From Strongylocentrotus droebachiensis (taxonomy: Eukaryota > Echinodermata > Echinoidea > Camarodonta > Strongylocentrotidae): DNA of 64,000 nt. This document shows, one piece after another, positions 45,474-56,202 of this stretch (its first letter is position 1; each line of letters opens with the position of its first letter). The stretch covers positions 310,001 to 374,000 of the forward strand of contig JAVYIG010000867.1 in assembly GCA_035222895.1 (NCBI GenBank). Direction: 5' to 3'. Both the position numbers and the translations under genes were made by a program. The notes beneath the pieces are model-generated. The model searched no databases. It worked only from the letters and a program-made list of their open reading frames with translations, and was not told the origin of the DNA.

Positions 45474-46165
45474 GCCTGGTCACACAGAGGGGACGCATGG
45501 GGGACGCACGGCCGGCGCATGGAAAATTTGCAATTTTGGCCAGTGCGTTGTCGTTCGCTAGGCGTGCGTCATCACTCGTTACTCGTTCGTCGAGCGCGCT
45601 GGACCCAAGCTATGCATTCGTCGTCATTCGCTGTGTGCGTCGGGATCTTTTGAGCATGCTCAAAAGTGTGCGCGGAGCTCGACGCATGAATGTACACGCC
45701 AAAGGCACGCCAGACGTGCGTTAAGCGCGCTAGACAAGCGCCAGACATACGCGGAGCACACGCCCTGTATACGCACAGCGCGCTAGCTACACGCTGTGCA
45801 TTTTGTGTCAGCTCGCTAGCTTTTCCAAAATCATGACAAAAGTTAGGCACACGGCCTTTTCCGATTTCCAATGCGCTGGCCGTGCGTCGTAGAACGCGGT
45901 GCATGCGTGGACCATTTGTCAAGCGCGCTAGCAACACGCTGTGCAATCGTGGAAGTTGTTATCATATGCGCTCTGGGTACGGTCTGTATGCGCACTGTAT
46001 GCGCCCTGTATGCGCTCAGCGCGCTAGCAACACGCTATGCATTTGGTGTCAGCTCGCTGTAGCTACGACAAAAGTTGGGCGCACGACAACGCACTGGCCA
46101 AAATTGCAAATTTCCAATGCGCTGGCCGTGCGTTCCTCATGCGTCCCCTCTGTGTGACCGGGCCT
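45474..46165. mobile_element. PIF/Harbinger-like MITE with ~80-bp TIRs
   Basis: Ends AGGCCTGGTCACACAGAGG and (reverse complement) AGGCCCGGTCACACAGAGG continue for about 80 bp with few mismatches. TAA borders both sides (45471-45473, 46166-46168), the 3-bp TWA target typical of PIF/Harbinger. The interior is unusually GC- and CpG-rich for the region and consists of diverged repeats of 'gcgcgctagcaacacgctgtgca'. No transposase; open frames inside are composition artefacts. Confidence 0.85.
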
Positions 46166-46309
46166 TAAGATAAACATGATACAGTTATACTTGTGAATTA
46201 GCAAGAACATGTAATATACGTAGGCCAACTGCACAATTTGGGAAATTGAAGAGCCTGGGAGGGGCAATTCGATGTGCATCCATACGAATTAAGAGGGAGG
46301 GAGGGTAGA

Positions 46310-46473
46310 GCTAAGTGTAAATTGAGAAGAAGAAAGGCAAGAGAGAGAGACATAGACAGAGACAGAGAGAGAGAGAGAGAGAGACAGAGAGAGGGAGAGA
46401 AAGAGAGAGACAGGAAGAGAGAGAGCACAGAGAACTTGACAGAGAGTGAGAGAAAGAGAGAACAAACTTGTGT

Positions 46474-46504
<31 letters not shown>

Positions 46505-46590
46505 CGTGAGCGTATAAATAAGAGAGGGGAGAGCAGAGAGAACTTGACAGAGAGAGAGAGAGAGAGAGAGAGCAATATAGCGGGGGAGAG
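46310..46590. repeat. (GA)n-rich microsatellite with (GT)n core
   Basis: GAGAGA blocks surround a (TG)n run at 46470-46503. 'agagcagagagaacttgacagagag' occurs twice (46423 and 46530). Frames here are Arg/Glu or Leu/Ser low complexity and not genes. Confidence 0.9.
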
Positions 46591-46974
46591 AGACGACCGT
46601 TAAAATGTCGACAGCCATATTTACAACTACACCCTCTACAAGAAAAATGCGAAGTTAGGGAAAACAGTCAGGTATGGAAAAATATAGGCACAGGAGGAGC
46701 CTGGAAGAGAAAGGGTTAAGAGAAAGAAAGACGGGAAGAGTGAGACATGCAGAGAAATAGAAAGGGGAAGAGATAGAGGGACATAACAATCAACTAACAA
46801 ACATAAACAACCAGACAATCAAATAAAAGAAAGACCGTGTTCTAGCTAACCCCTTTTCATTTCTGTCCTTTCATTGCACTTTTCAAGGAATTAAACGCTG
46901 CATAACGGTTCCCTTATTTGAACAAAAAATATAGTTTGACTATCATCATGATCATGATATAGCACATTACACCT

Positions 46975-47410
46975 GTCCTTCAAGGGGAAGCCCACCCTGA
47001 TATTAAGTTGGTTTTGATAGAAGCAGAAAAATGAGAGGAACAGGTCATTGAAAGTGTAGGAAATTGTGGTTAAAATTAAGAAGGTTACGTATTTTTGAAG
47101 TTGTGATCATTCAAACACAGATTGGCAACTCTGTGACCTATCTTGCGAGCTCCCCTCCCATTTGCTCTGTATTAACTAAAACAAATCGGATTTTTTTTTT
47201 TTTTTGTCAATCACATTATATCAAATATGTTATTATTCAAGCAATGTGTGAACAAATAAATTCCGTCATCAATAACGAAGAAAATGAAAGTTATGACATT
47301 CATGTAAAAAAAAAAGGGGGGAGGGGAGCTCGCAAGATACGTCAAAGAGTTGCCAATTTGTGTTTGATTGATCGCAACTCCAGGTTTGATACCTATGGTC
47401 TGGCACTTTA
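46975..47410. mobile_element. Inverted-repeat element
   Basis: 'caaacacagattggcaactctgtgacctatcttgcgagctcccctccc' (47112-47159) is inverted at 47319-47367 with few mismatches, leaving a ~160-bp AT-rich centre. The outer part begins 'ggggaagcccaccctgatat', a phrase typical of a dispersed repeat. No coding content. Confidence 0.7.
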
Positions 47411-47419
47411 AAAATGCAG

Positions 47420-49300
47420 TAAGAACAGTGACACGTATGCATTTATTGGCATCAATGGCATGACACAGTGAATTTATTTCATAAATATTCTCAATTACAA
47501 ACAAACATAATTATTCAATGAAAAGTGCTAGACAGCACATTCAAGTGAAACTTGTCTTGAAACATAATAATACCTCCATCATATTCATCAAGCTTTTTAT
47601 ATGGGACGGACTCATTAAAATCAATTACAATTCCAATTGCTATATTTAACAGATTAATGCAGAAAGATATCAACCAATGCTTTTAGATTTCGATATCTTT
47701 GTTAACATTGTCATGACATAACTAGTAAGACCCCTCAAAATCAATCACTTTAACATTTTTAGGATTAACATTATCATGTAGAATATTGAATCATATGCCG
47801 TATTAGGTTATACAAAATAAATTGAGATAAGGTACAATATGCCAATCGTTAATTTTTAGTTTGTTGTCACTGCTGATTACCTTCTTTGTGTGCACTCTAT
47901 CATTTTAAATTCATCTAAATTCGGCATTGCCGTAATGCATGTTTGTTGTTATCAATAAATCATTCATCTATCTATATATCTTTCTATCCATCTAGTAACT
48001 ATATGGTCTAATGGCAATCGTTGACATAAATTTGTAAGATAAATGTGTAATATTAAACAAACACTTGCAGACTTATGGTTGGTAATTAAAGCACTTTATA
48101 AATCAGCTAACAACGGTTGGGATATATATGGCACTTTATTATTGTTTGTCCGATTTCTTTCAAACTTTAACCGAACTGCTTTTCATATTTTTCTTCTTTC
48201 TTTTAAACAAACTTGCTGTTAGGGTGGATTTCCCTTCAATAAATTATATGCAATCCTCTGATATGGCCAAAGAACATTAAGAGTTTACTTATGCAATCGT
48301 TTGAACAACTCATACGTATCACAGCTCACTTTACTTGGCATTTCTTCCTTGATAAAATTATGAAAACAAACTTAGCAATTCGTAACACTGCCTGTTTTCA
48401 GTTGAGGAGGAAGTAGGCCTATTTCTCTTCTTCTGACAGAGGAACAGTGAATATACATTTAACTTTTTGATTTTCCTCCAGTGAAATAAAGATGACTATA
48501 AATATATACATATACAATGTATGTATATGATAAGCCTGATTAACAAATACGTCTCCAACAAACTGTTTTAAAATAATAACGTAATGTGCAATACGTTTCC
48601 TATGTCTGTATCTCATAACACAGCGCTCAGTGGATACACACAAGTAATTTGTTGCGCACATTTACATTGACAGAAGAAAACAAATTATTGATGTATTACA
48701 TGCGTTAAAAATTTACTTTTTTGTTTTAATAAATAAGAGCTACATGACATCATATGAGCAGCCGCGAAGTAGTAAACCAATTTGAAAGTCCTATTAGGGA
48801 CTCTAATACAGAGACTTCTGGTGTGACCAGCTGTGAACAATAATCTGCTGATACCTGAACTGCATGGTTATCGTTTGCGATTGCACAATACATGTTTATT
48901 ATAATAGAAGAAAATCTAGGTTTCTTCTTGGAGTTCGAGAAAATACACACAAATACAAGAAATAATAATGCTCCGTACACAAAGAAATTGTATATATATG
49001 ATTTGTAAGGCGCCCAAAACACTTGAAATTAAATGCTCAAGGTGCAAACAAAAAAATATTATCAAATGCTAATAAAATCCTTGCAACCAGCATGGTATAT
49101 GCAAAATACAAAATAATGCAAAATTAATTTTTTTTTGGAATAAGTGAATGAAATGTTTCATCTCTTAAAAGTGAACAGGCATTTTTCTATCAGCTGTAAA
49201 AACGGTATTGACAATATCGATAATACATGTGTAGTAACATTTAGAGAGCGCATGATACAAATATTACTTAGTGCTTCAATGTATGAGCTGTAAAACGGTA
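47420..49300. other. No gene seen
   Basis: AT-rich intergenic DNA downstream of the second NLR gene. Short open frames lack domains and splice signals. Confidence 0.6.
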
Positions 49301-49309
49301 TGATATTAC

Positions 49310-49500
49310 AGTATGTATACAACGTTTATGGTTCTAGGCGCTGTACAATATTATTCTTACTCCATCTTACGCCGGGCTAGCAAATGTTATAAGAAAATAT
49401 GACATTCATATTTCTTCGTACCAGGTAAACGTTTCCTACACCTGGGTGTAGAGAGGCACATGAAGATTAATGTTTTACCAGAGGATTTTCGTGCATTGGT
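49310..49500 (-). repeat. Diverged SINE-like fragment
   Basis: The minus strand contains CACCTGGGTG-type and 'ggtaaaacattaat...gcctctctacaccc' sequence parallel to the SINE body, and ends towards 'ggcgctgtacaata', as in LINE/SINE tails. Diverged; tentative. Confidence 0.4.
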
Positions 49501-49905
49501 CCAAAAACGCATATAGGCCACTGGCCTAAAGCAAACATTAAATATCACATGTATTACATTTCATAATCAGTTAATATGATATAAACATCTGTCCATCCAT
49601 TAACAAATAAAGAGTGGCATAGAATATAACCAATATTATACAGAACATGTAAAAGTTGCATATATCCGAGAGGTAATAATGTTAAGATGAATGCAGCATT
49701 ATTGTATTACAAAAGAAAGCAAGATATCATCAGAACTATACAATTTTAGACTATCAGCACAATCATCAAAATATATGCCAATAGAAAATAAAAAAAAACC
49801 TGATGACCTGTATTGCATAATTGATCGACAGTTAAGTACTTGTAAGTGTTTGCATAGTAAATTAGTATTGCACTTATATATATGTAACGGTTGTTTTGAG
49901 GTAGA

Positions 49906-50326
49906 ATGGCAAGAAATCAAAATAGGAAATGTCAGTATTCAAATAAGTATTCCATCTGCCTCCGGAAAATCTTGGGTGTAACCAGACTAGACAAAATAAG
50001 GAATACCACAATTCGGAAGACTCTAGGACTGGATGAAACCATTCTGGACAAAAATAGCCAAAAAACGGCTGCGATTCTTTGGCCACGTTAACAGGATGAG
50101 ACCATCACGATACCCAAAGATACTCCTAACTTCTTATTTTCATGGTGATAGACCCCGGGCGCGAAGACCAGCCAAGAAATGGTTAAATTGTGTAAAGGCC
50201 GACTGTGCTACTAGATGTCTGGGATTCCTCACAGGAGCGACCAGAATGTCACAAGATAGGAAGATCTGGCTTGAGGTCATGAAGCAGAAGCCATCACACA
50301 TCTCCCAGATGGTGTGGAAGGCTTAG
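49906..50326 (+). mobile_element. LINE fragment with frameshift
   Basis: LRKILGVTRLDKIRNTTIRK (frame 1) and, after a frameshift near 50045, KRLRFFGHVNRMRPSRYPK, RARRPAKKWLNCVKADC and DRKIWLEVM form the C-terminal 'R...GHV.RM...GRP...W...D' block found in several LINE clades. It ends at a TAG at 50324-50326. The frameshift and missing 5' part make it dead. It lies just past the terminal exon of the second NLR gene. Confidence 0.75.
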
Positions 50327-50390
50327 GTAAAGGTAGGTCATTCCATCAGTGTGTGTGTAAGATAAATTCTCGCTACCGCCACATCCTGCT

Positions 50391-50505
50391 CTATGGTGAG
50401 GAAGGTTTATGATCCGTTTTAGCTCGTCGTTTTCCAGGACGTTGTTCCAGGCTCTCATCAACTCCATCACCCTCACCTTTAGCGTTGTGGCTGTGAATGC
50501 GTTTG
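50391..50505 (-). CDS. Second gene, terminal exon (basic C-terminus)
   Basis: The acceptor CTCCCTATTACATAG opens in phase 2 and completes the microexon codon CG|C. The frame reads KRIHSHNAKGEGDGVDESLE then QRPGKRRAKTDHKPSSP and a TAG stop at 50391-50393. PGKRRAK is a plausible basic nuclear localisation signal. The exon gives the C-terminus of the protein whose Q-rich exon is at 52915-52135. The join is inferred from phases and splice signals. The alternative is that the frame is fortuitous: it overlaps the start of a (GA)n tract upstream, which is intronic. Confidence 0.55.
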
Positions 50506-50509
50506 CTAT

Positions 50510-50900
50510 GTAATAGGGAGACAGAAAGAAAAAAGAGAGGGAGAGACACGGAGAGACAGAGATAAACATACAACAAAAAGAGAGAGAGAGAGAGAAAGAG
50601 AGATAGGGTGAGAGACAGACAGAAAGATAAAGATACAAAGAGAGACACAGAGAGAGAGAGAAAGACAGAGAGAGATAACGATACAAAGAGAGAGATAGAA
50701 AGACAAGGAGGAGGGGTCATGGAGAGATTGTGAGATAGAGAAAAAGAGAGGGGGCAGATGGAGATTGAAAAAGTTTAGAAAAAAAAGAGTGAGGGAGAGA
50801 GAGAGAGAGAAACAATCAACATTAAGATAATAGTGTAATGGGAGTTTGAAACGTTTAAACGGCGAGAGAGAGAGAGAGAGAGAGTGCAGGGATTGGAGAG
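50510..50900. repeat. (GA)n-rich microsatellite
   Basis: Repeated GAGAGA/GACAGA stretches within the last intron of the second gene. The long Ser/Leu frames on the minus strand are artefacts. Confidence 0.9.
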
Positions 50901-51307
50901 GGGAGGATGAGATAGGCCTTAAAAGCCAGGTTGAGATGAGGGGGATAACTGGGATGTAAAAATGGTTTTCAATTATTCAAACCTGGATACTCTACATCCA
51001 TTGCTAGCTCATATCTAAAGAAAACCTGATGACTTTCAATCATGGCATAATGTCATTGAATGTCATTAGAAATAAATAAAAAGCATCACAGTAAGACAAT
51101 ATGGGAGTGTGAAGAAGGCGTAGATGTGTGTCAAAGTATAATCAATTAATGCCCTTCTGGCTCCAAATAGACAATTATAAAGGTAGAAAATATGTTGAAG
51201 ACAGCAATGCAACGTTGGGCAATACAAATAGATGAAGAGAAAGGGAAAGAGAGAGTAGGGGAGATGAGAGAAAAAGAAAACAGTTAATTGTATATTATGT
51301 TACTTAC

Positions 51308-51341
51308 CGATGTTCAGGATTTTGTTCACTCTCGACTGGAG
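51308..51341 (-). CDS. Second gene, 34-nt microexon
   Basis: A textbook acceptor (TTTTATTACAG) and donor (CATCG|GTAAGT) bound 34 nt. In phase 1 it reads A-PVESEQNPEH-R with no stop and leaves phase 2, which fits the terminal exon. The flanking signals are the main evidence, since 34 nt carry little coding signal. Confidence 0.6.
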
Positions 51342-51854
51342 CTGTAATAAAACAAAAGAAATAAAACATGGGAGGAAATCCAGTTGCAAAAGAACTTCAA
51401 ATGAAGAATATAAAACTAAATTATAGTAAAGCTTTGAAAAATTCATAACAAATCTTGTTTTTGAAACGACCTTAACAATCTTATATGCGAGTACAAGTAT
51501 TTACAATATGCATATACAATAGAAGCAACAATGTTATTTGTACATGTATGTATAGTCACTACTGTATCACTTCCTTTGGGTAGATTGCTCATACTTTATT
51601 TAATTATGACCCTGATATGAATGTATGTATTTTTCAATGTTTTATAAAATCATATTGAAATCTAATGATTCCTATTCTTTTATGATTAACGTTACAGGTT
51701 AAACTAATGAACATTTTTTGTTTAACTTATAATTTGACAGAATACATATCTGTTTTATAGCTAAAAGTTACATCATGCAAGAAAAACACATTACTCGAAG
51801 TAAATGTTTTATCTGAACACACTAGACAAAAGTGATTATGAACTCTAATTACCG

Positions 51855-51993
51855 AGTACCAATTTAACACCTGGAGAGTGGCATATGTAGAATGATATAT
51901 TGCGAAAGGACATTAGTGGTGTGTGTGTGGGGGGGGGGGGGGTTCGAAAATTGAACAGTCTGATGCACAGTCCAGTGACGTGTCCACTAGACC
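51855..51993 (-). mobile_element. SINE fragment
   Basis: The reverse complement reads GTGGACACGTCACTGGACTG, later 'actaatgtccttt', 'gccactctcc' and 'aggtgttaaattgg', matching the tRNA-like and body parts of the SINE at 41651. It is interrupted by a poly(C)/(CA) run. 3' truncated. Confidence 0.7.
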
Positions 51994-52134
51994 TCGATAT
52001 TACTCTACAATGATTATCCCATTTCGTGAATCAAAGAAAATATATTCATACTGACCTTGTCATACCATGATTTAATTAGACATTGCATGGTGATTGTAAG
52101 GGCCTATAAAAAGTATTGAGACTGATTTCCATAC

Positions 52135-52915
52135 CTGCATCAGTTCTGCTTTGTACAAGACTCAATCCACTGGTTGAGGGCATGGTAAGGTTATCAGCAT
52201 TCTCATCGATTGGTTTCGTTCCAATTGACAGCCCTCCTTGATACACCAAAGTTCGGGAATTGATGTATTCTGAAGATGATGATGCTAGCGAGGTGTCATC
52301 AGTTTCTATTGGGGTTGCATCTTCCTGTCTCTGGCTAACATCAGTGGCCTGTGTTGCTTCTCCTAGACCACGGTCTGGCGAATGTTGTAGCATTTCTTGA
52401 GAACTGAAGTTTGCTAAGTATTGAGTACCTTGACCATTACTGGCGTTATGCTGTGCAGATAGATAGGACTGTAGATACTGATTTAACCCCTCGAGATGTT
52501 GCTTGAACGATTTATCTGGTGCAAATGAAGATTGGAGTGGCATTATCGGTGAAAGTTGCTGATAAGTTGTGGATTGGTCGGTTTGTTCTGGCTCTGATTG
52601 AATACCTCTGTGAGGATCACTCTGGAACTGTCCAGAAGGTGGTGCTGATTCCAGCAGGGGAACATGGTGAGGGAGGTCTGTCTGTTGGTGTGTACTAGTC
52701 GTTAGCCTTTCCCACTGGTTGAGTTGGTGTTGTTGTTTTATTACTGACCACCATTGTTTTCGTTGTTGTCGTTGTTGTACTAACCACCGTTGATGTTGTT
52801 GTTGCTGTCGTTGTTGTTCTAACCACTGTTGTTGTTGTTGTTGTTGTCCTTGTTGTTTTCTTACTGACCACTTCTGTATCATGCTGATATGCTGCTTTTC
52901 CCTGAAGTAAGGATT
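52135..52915 (-). CDS. Second gene, glutamine-rich exon
   Basis: Acceptor TTGTCATGTCAG and donor GATGCAG|GTATGG bound 781 nt, phase 0 to 1. The 260 residues start NPYFREKQHISMIQKWSV, then about 70 residues dominated by Gln and Trp/Arg (KQQGQQQQQQQWLEQQRQQQ; the CAA repeats make it length-variable). A Ser/Gln/Pro-rich, disordered stretch follows to LVQSRTDA. No named domain is seen; polyQ segments of this kind often mediate transcriptional or aggregation contacts. The exon starts in phase 0, as the LRR exon at 55409-55224 ends, so I read it as the C-terminal tail of the neighbouring NLR gene. It could equally be an independent gene with a start upstream. Confidence 0.65.
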
Positions 52916-53399
52916 CTGACATGACAAGTGCACACAGATATTTAGAGAAAAAAAGGATATAAATAAAATGTGATTGCCTTCAAAAAGAGGGTAAAGGAGA
53001 CAAGAGATTAGGAATGTACGGAATCGGCCAACCTCGTCCATATCCTCCTATAAATGCACTTTTATTTTTCTATGAAACCCCTATTTTTTGGCTATACATG
53101 TAGATCTATGAACAATATAACAAGCGTACATTTAGAGTTTATAAACAATACTATTACAATTACAATTCATTAAATATTATTATTCATTAGATACTTCAAA
53201 TTGAACAGCAGTTATGCGAGGGGGCGATGATGTACAAATCGAGAGGAAACAAACTTGTATGACTTGTGTGGTTTCTCGAACAGAAGTAGTTTCAACAGTT
53301 TTTCAGAAATTGTGTTCTGTCATCGTGGTGTAGCTCTCCATCCCCTCTCAATGATACAGGATGAATAGGATTGCATCAGCTTATGTGTATTTCATTGAT

Positions 53400-54140
53400 A
53401 CATTATCCACTGAGCTGTAACATCTGACCTCATGATTTTTGTTAAATTATCAAAGTAATAAGATATTTTCTGGAATTGTTTACACTTTTAAAATCCTATA
53501 ATCTTTCACATTCATGACCTCTTATACCCTTAATCTAATCAGTCCATCCTGGTATATGCTCATAAATATTTGTTCAAGATTAGCCTAAATTGCTTCAATA
53601 CTTTTATAGTTAACACTGAAACATTACATTTTCTATTTTGTGTTGTTGTTGTATACAAAAAGAGATAGATGAGTTTCTGTTTTGTTTTGTTTGGTTTGAT
53701 CTGCTTCGATCCTTTTCAAGTTAACACGGTATAACAATATTTTCTTGTGTATTTTTTGTACTTTCAAACATTTTTGATGACTCTCTGACTATTGACGTTT
53801 CCCCTCTATCACTATTATATCAGTCATCCGTGTATAGTACTTCATTAAAATTTGGTTTGTATTGCATTAATACTTTCCAAGTCATCACGGTAATGGAATA
53901 GTGGCCAGTGGGATTAGACCTCGCTGCAAGGTCACTGACAGGTCATGGTTATCTCATCAAATCAGTTCTCAATCAAGATAAGAACTAGATCGAACTTCGA
54001 CTGCATAAAGTTGAAAATGATGCCTCCTCCATAGAGCCATTTCACAAACCAAAACAGAAGCAATTTTTCAAATTCAAGTTTAGTTGTAATCCATTAACAG
54101 GTTGTCAGAATATCGTGAGTACAAGCTAATTTTCATATAC
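53400..54140. repeat. Dispersed repeat block, paralogous to 180-760
   Basis: 'atgacctcttataccc.taatctaatcagt' at 53514 and 'gtttggtttgtattgcatta' units match the block at 230-760. At 53885-53985 a fragment of duplicated segment A is embedded ('gattagacctcgctgcaaggtcactgacagg'). No gene. Confidence 0.6.
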
Positions 54141-54144
54141 ATGT

Positions 54145-54600
54145 ATGACTCTTTTATCTTTGACCTCATGTCCCTAACATCTACTCAGTTCATTAGCTTT
54201 GCAAGATACATACATGACATAAGTTTGATGGTAATCCGTCCATCGGTTCTAATAATAATGCGATCACAAGCTATTTATGCATACATAATAAGCCATGTGA
54301 CCTTTGACCTTTAACCTCGTGACCCGAAAATCTACTCAATTCATTGGCTTTGCAAGATACATACATGACCTAAGTTTGGCAGGAATCAATCAATCAGTTC
54401 TTGAGATAACGCGATCACAAGCTTTTTTTGCATACATAATGAGCATTGTGACCTTTGACCTTGTGAACCCAAAATCTAATCAATTCATTAGCTCTTCAAG
54501 ATACATACATGATCTAAGTTTGGCAGGAATCCATCAAACGGTTATTGAGATAACGTGATCACAAGAACGTGACATACGGACGGACAACCCGAAAACATAA
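54145..54600 (+). repeat. Three tandem ~150-bp units with DR1-type motifs
   Basis: Units at about 54145, 54297 and 54448 share 'tttgacct', 'tctactcaattcattggctttgcaagatacatacatgac', 'taagtttgg' and 'gcgatcacaagct'. The second and third open with TGACCTTTGACCT (54298-54310, 54449-54461), which on the other strand is a perfect AGGTCA-A-AGGTCA direct repeat. The array ends 'acatacggacggacaaccc'. Confidence 0.8.
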
Positions 54601-54639
54601 GAACTTCGTAACGGAGGCATAAAAAGGGGATCATGTGGG

Positions 54640-55180
54640 ACCAACAGGCACCGATTATGCATCGTTTGCTATATAGAGGGCGCAAGTAGCTAGAAGTAGT
54701 GCATTGGGGATTTAACATTGGGTTGCCAACAAAAGTTTATTTCGCCCGTTCTCTCTTGCTATATCACCCTACACTCTCCAAGCTAATTCACGCCACGTGA
54801 TGAAACCACCAATTCGATAAACTGAACAGACTCAAGGTCTAGCTAAAATTTGAAAAAGGATGGGATATTTTGGGGAGTTCAAATATTCATGTACACAATA
54901 TTTCATACATGAAGTATACAAATCTCATGCTTATGTAAATTCATATGTAATTATATAATTCCTGAAGAGTAGTTACTCAATATATATATTATTTTGTTTA
55001 ATTGATTCACAACCCCAATATTTCTTCTTCTGTATTTCTTGCCCAATTTCGTTCTTTTTTTTTTTTTAAATCTATAAATGGACGAGTCTGGCTTTCAAAA
55101 CTCCTACACAAAATCCTTACTTTGCTAGTTACACAACTGTGTGAAAATTGATGAAGAGCAGCGAAAGTGCTTCTTCATTC
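54640..55180. repeat. Intron block paralogous to 890-1310
   Basis: After a short piece of segment A (54640-54720) the sequence follows 917-1310 ('gttgccaacaaaa', 'cacgccacgtgatgaaa', 'tggctttcaaaactcctacacaaaatcctta'). It belongs to the duplicated LRR exon cassette. Confidence 0.75.
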
Positions 55181-55223
55181 ATGCATGTTTATATACTGCC
55201 TGAGCACTGACTTTGCTTACTAC

Positions 55224-55409
55224 CTGTGAGGATGCAGCCAAGGATTCTAGTTCAGTGAAGAAATCATCATGTAAATATTGATTCCCACTGATGTCTAATA
55301 TTGTAAGGGAGGGTAGAGAGCAGAGAAACTTGGCTAGCTGCTTGGATGCTGACTGACTTTGGACTGGTAAGTCATGAATCCCACTGAAATCCAGGTTGAC
55401 TGTTTGGAT
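55224..55409 (-). CDS. Second gene, LRR exon (paralogue of E9)
   Basis: Acceptor CTATCCCTGCAG and donor CACAG|GTAGTA bound 186 nt (62 codons, phase 0 to 0). It reads IQTVNLDFSGIHDLPVQSQS, then LAKFLCSLPSLTILDISGNQ and HDDFFTELESLAASSQ, a cleaner leucine-rich repeat than E9. It represents the LRR region of a neighbouring NLR gene lying mostly beyond 64 kb. Exon and both flanking introns are paralogous to 1384-1578, which shows tandem gene or cassette duplication. Confidence 0.78.
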
Positions 55410-55429
55410 CTGCAGGGATAGAAAAGTCG

Positions 55430-56200
55430 ATTGGCATGAGGCATGTACATGCAGCATATATAATATCACATGTATGCATCACTTATAATATGTACAATCT
55501 TCAGTTGATAAACACAAGATGTGAGGAAAACAAAACTGTAGAGAGGGAATTATAAGTTTTTATGCTTTTAATTTCTATATATTTTACTTTATTTCCATAC
55601 CTAGATTAGCCAAAGTTTGGTAGGCATCCCCAGATATTTTTTTTTAAGGGGAAGGTTGTGGATTGATAGAATTGACATTTTACAAATAAATGGCATATGC
55701 ATCGATCATGAAGCATAACATTGGGAAATAATTGAAACCATTATGATAACCTGTACTCTCACATTAAAGCATTCATTTAATCGCAGCAGAAGATCCAGAA
55801 TTTTGAAGGGGGCGGAAAAAAGATATCTGATGAGCAAGAAAATAGGTGAGAAAAATGGTAATTTGGGCAGTAGCATATTGTATTGGAGAAAGATAAGAAC
55901 CTTTACGAAGCTACATGTAGAAATTTATCAATCATATTGGAGAAAGCAGGGATTTTACAAATGGTGTCATTATCAGTGTATCCTCAGGCACTGAAAATGC
56001 ACCCAATTCGACTCAGAAGATACTTCATCAGGATTACTAGCACATTATGCTGTAGTTTTTTGTCGTTGGTGTTTACCTGATTGCTGAAAAGTGTAATGCC
56101 CATGAAATTTGAAGAAACAAACCCAAACAAATATATGTGATCGTACCAAAACATCGTTCAAAACTACGAGAGCACACAACTATGAAAACTACTCAAAATT
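55430..56200. repeat. Intron block paralogous to 1600-2270 and 2690-2790
   Basis: Follows the first gene's intron closely but skips 2280-2690, which holds the dead LRR exon. 'tatgtgatcgtaccaaaacatcgtt' at 56135 matches 2712. Confidence 0.75.
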
Positions 56201-56202
56201 AC

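Noticed and set aside
45425-46157. Arg/Ala-rich frames on both strands
   Set aside because: They lie within the GC-rich MITE and are explained by composition and inverted ends.
46198-46618. Overlapping ~110-codon frames on both strands
   Set aside because: Translations of (GA)n/(GT)n simple sequence.
50294-50720. Ser/Leu-rich minus-strand frames of 109-130 codons
   Set aside because: The 5' parts are (GA)n translation; only the last 115 nt after the acceptor at 50506 are kept as a candidate exon.
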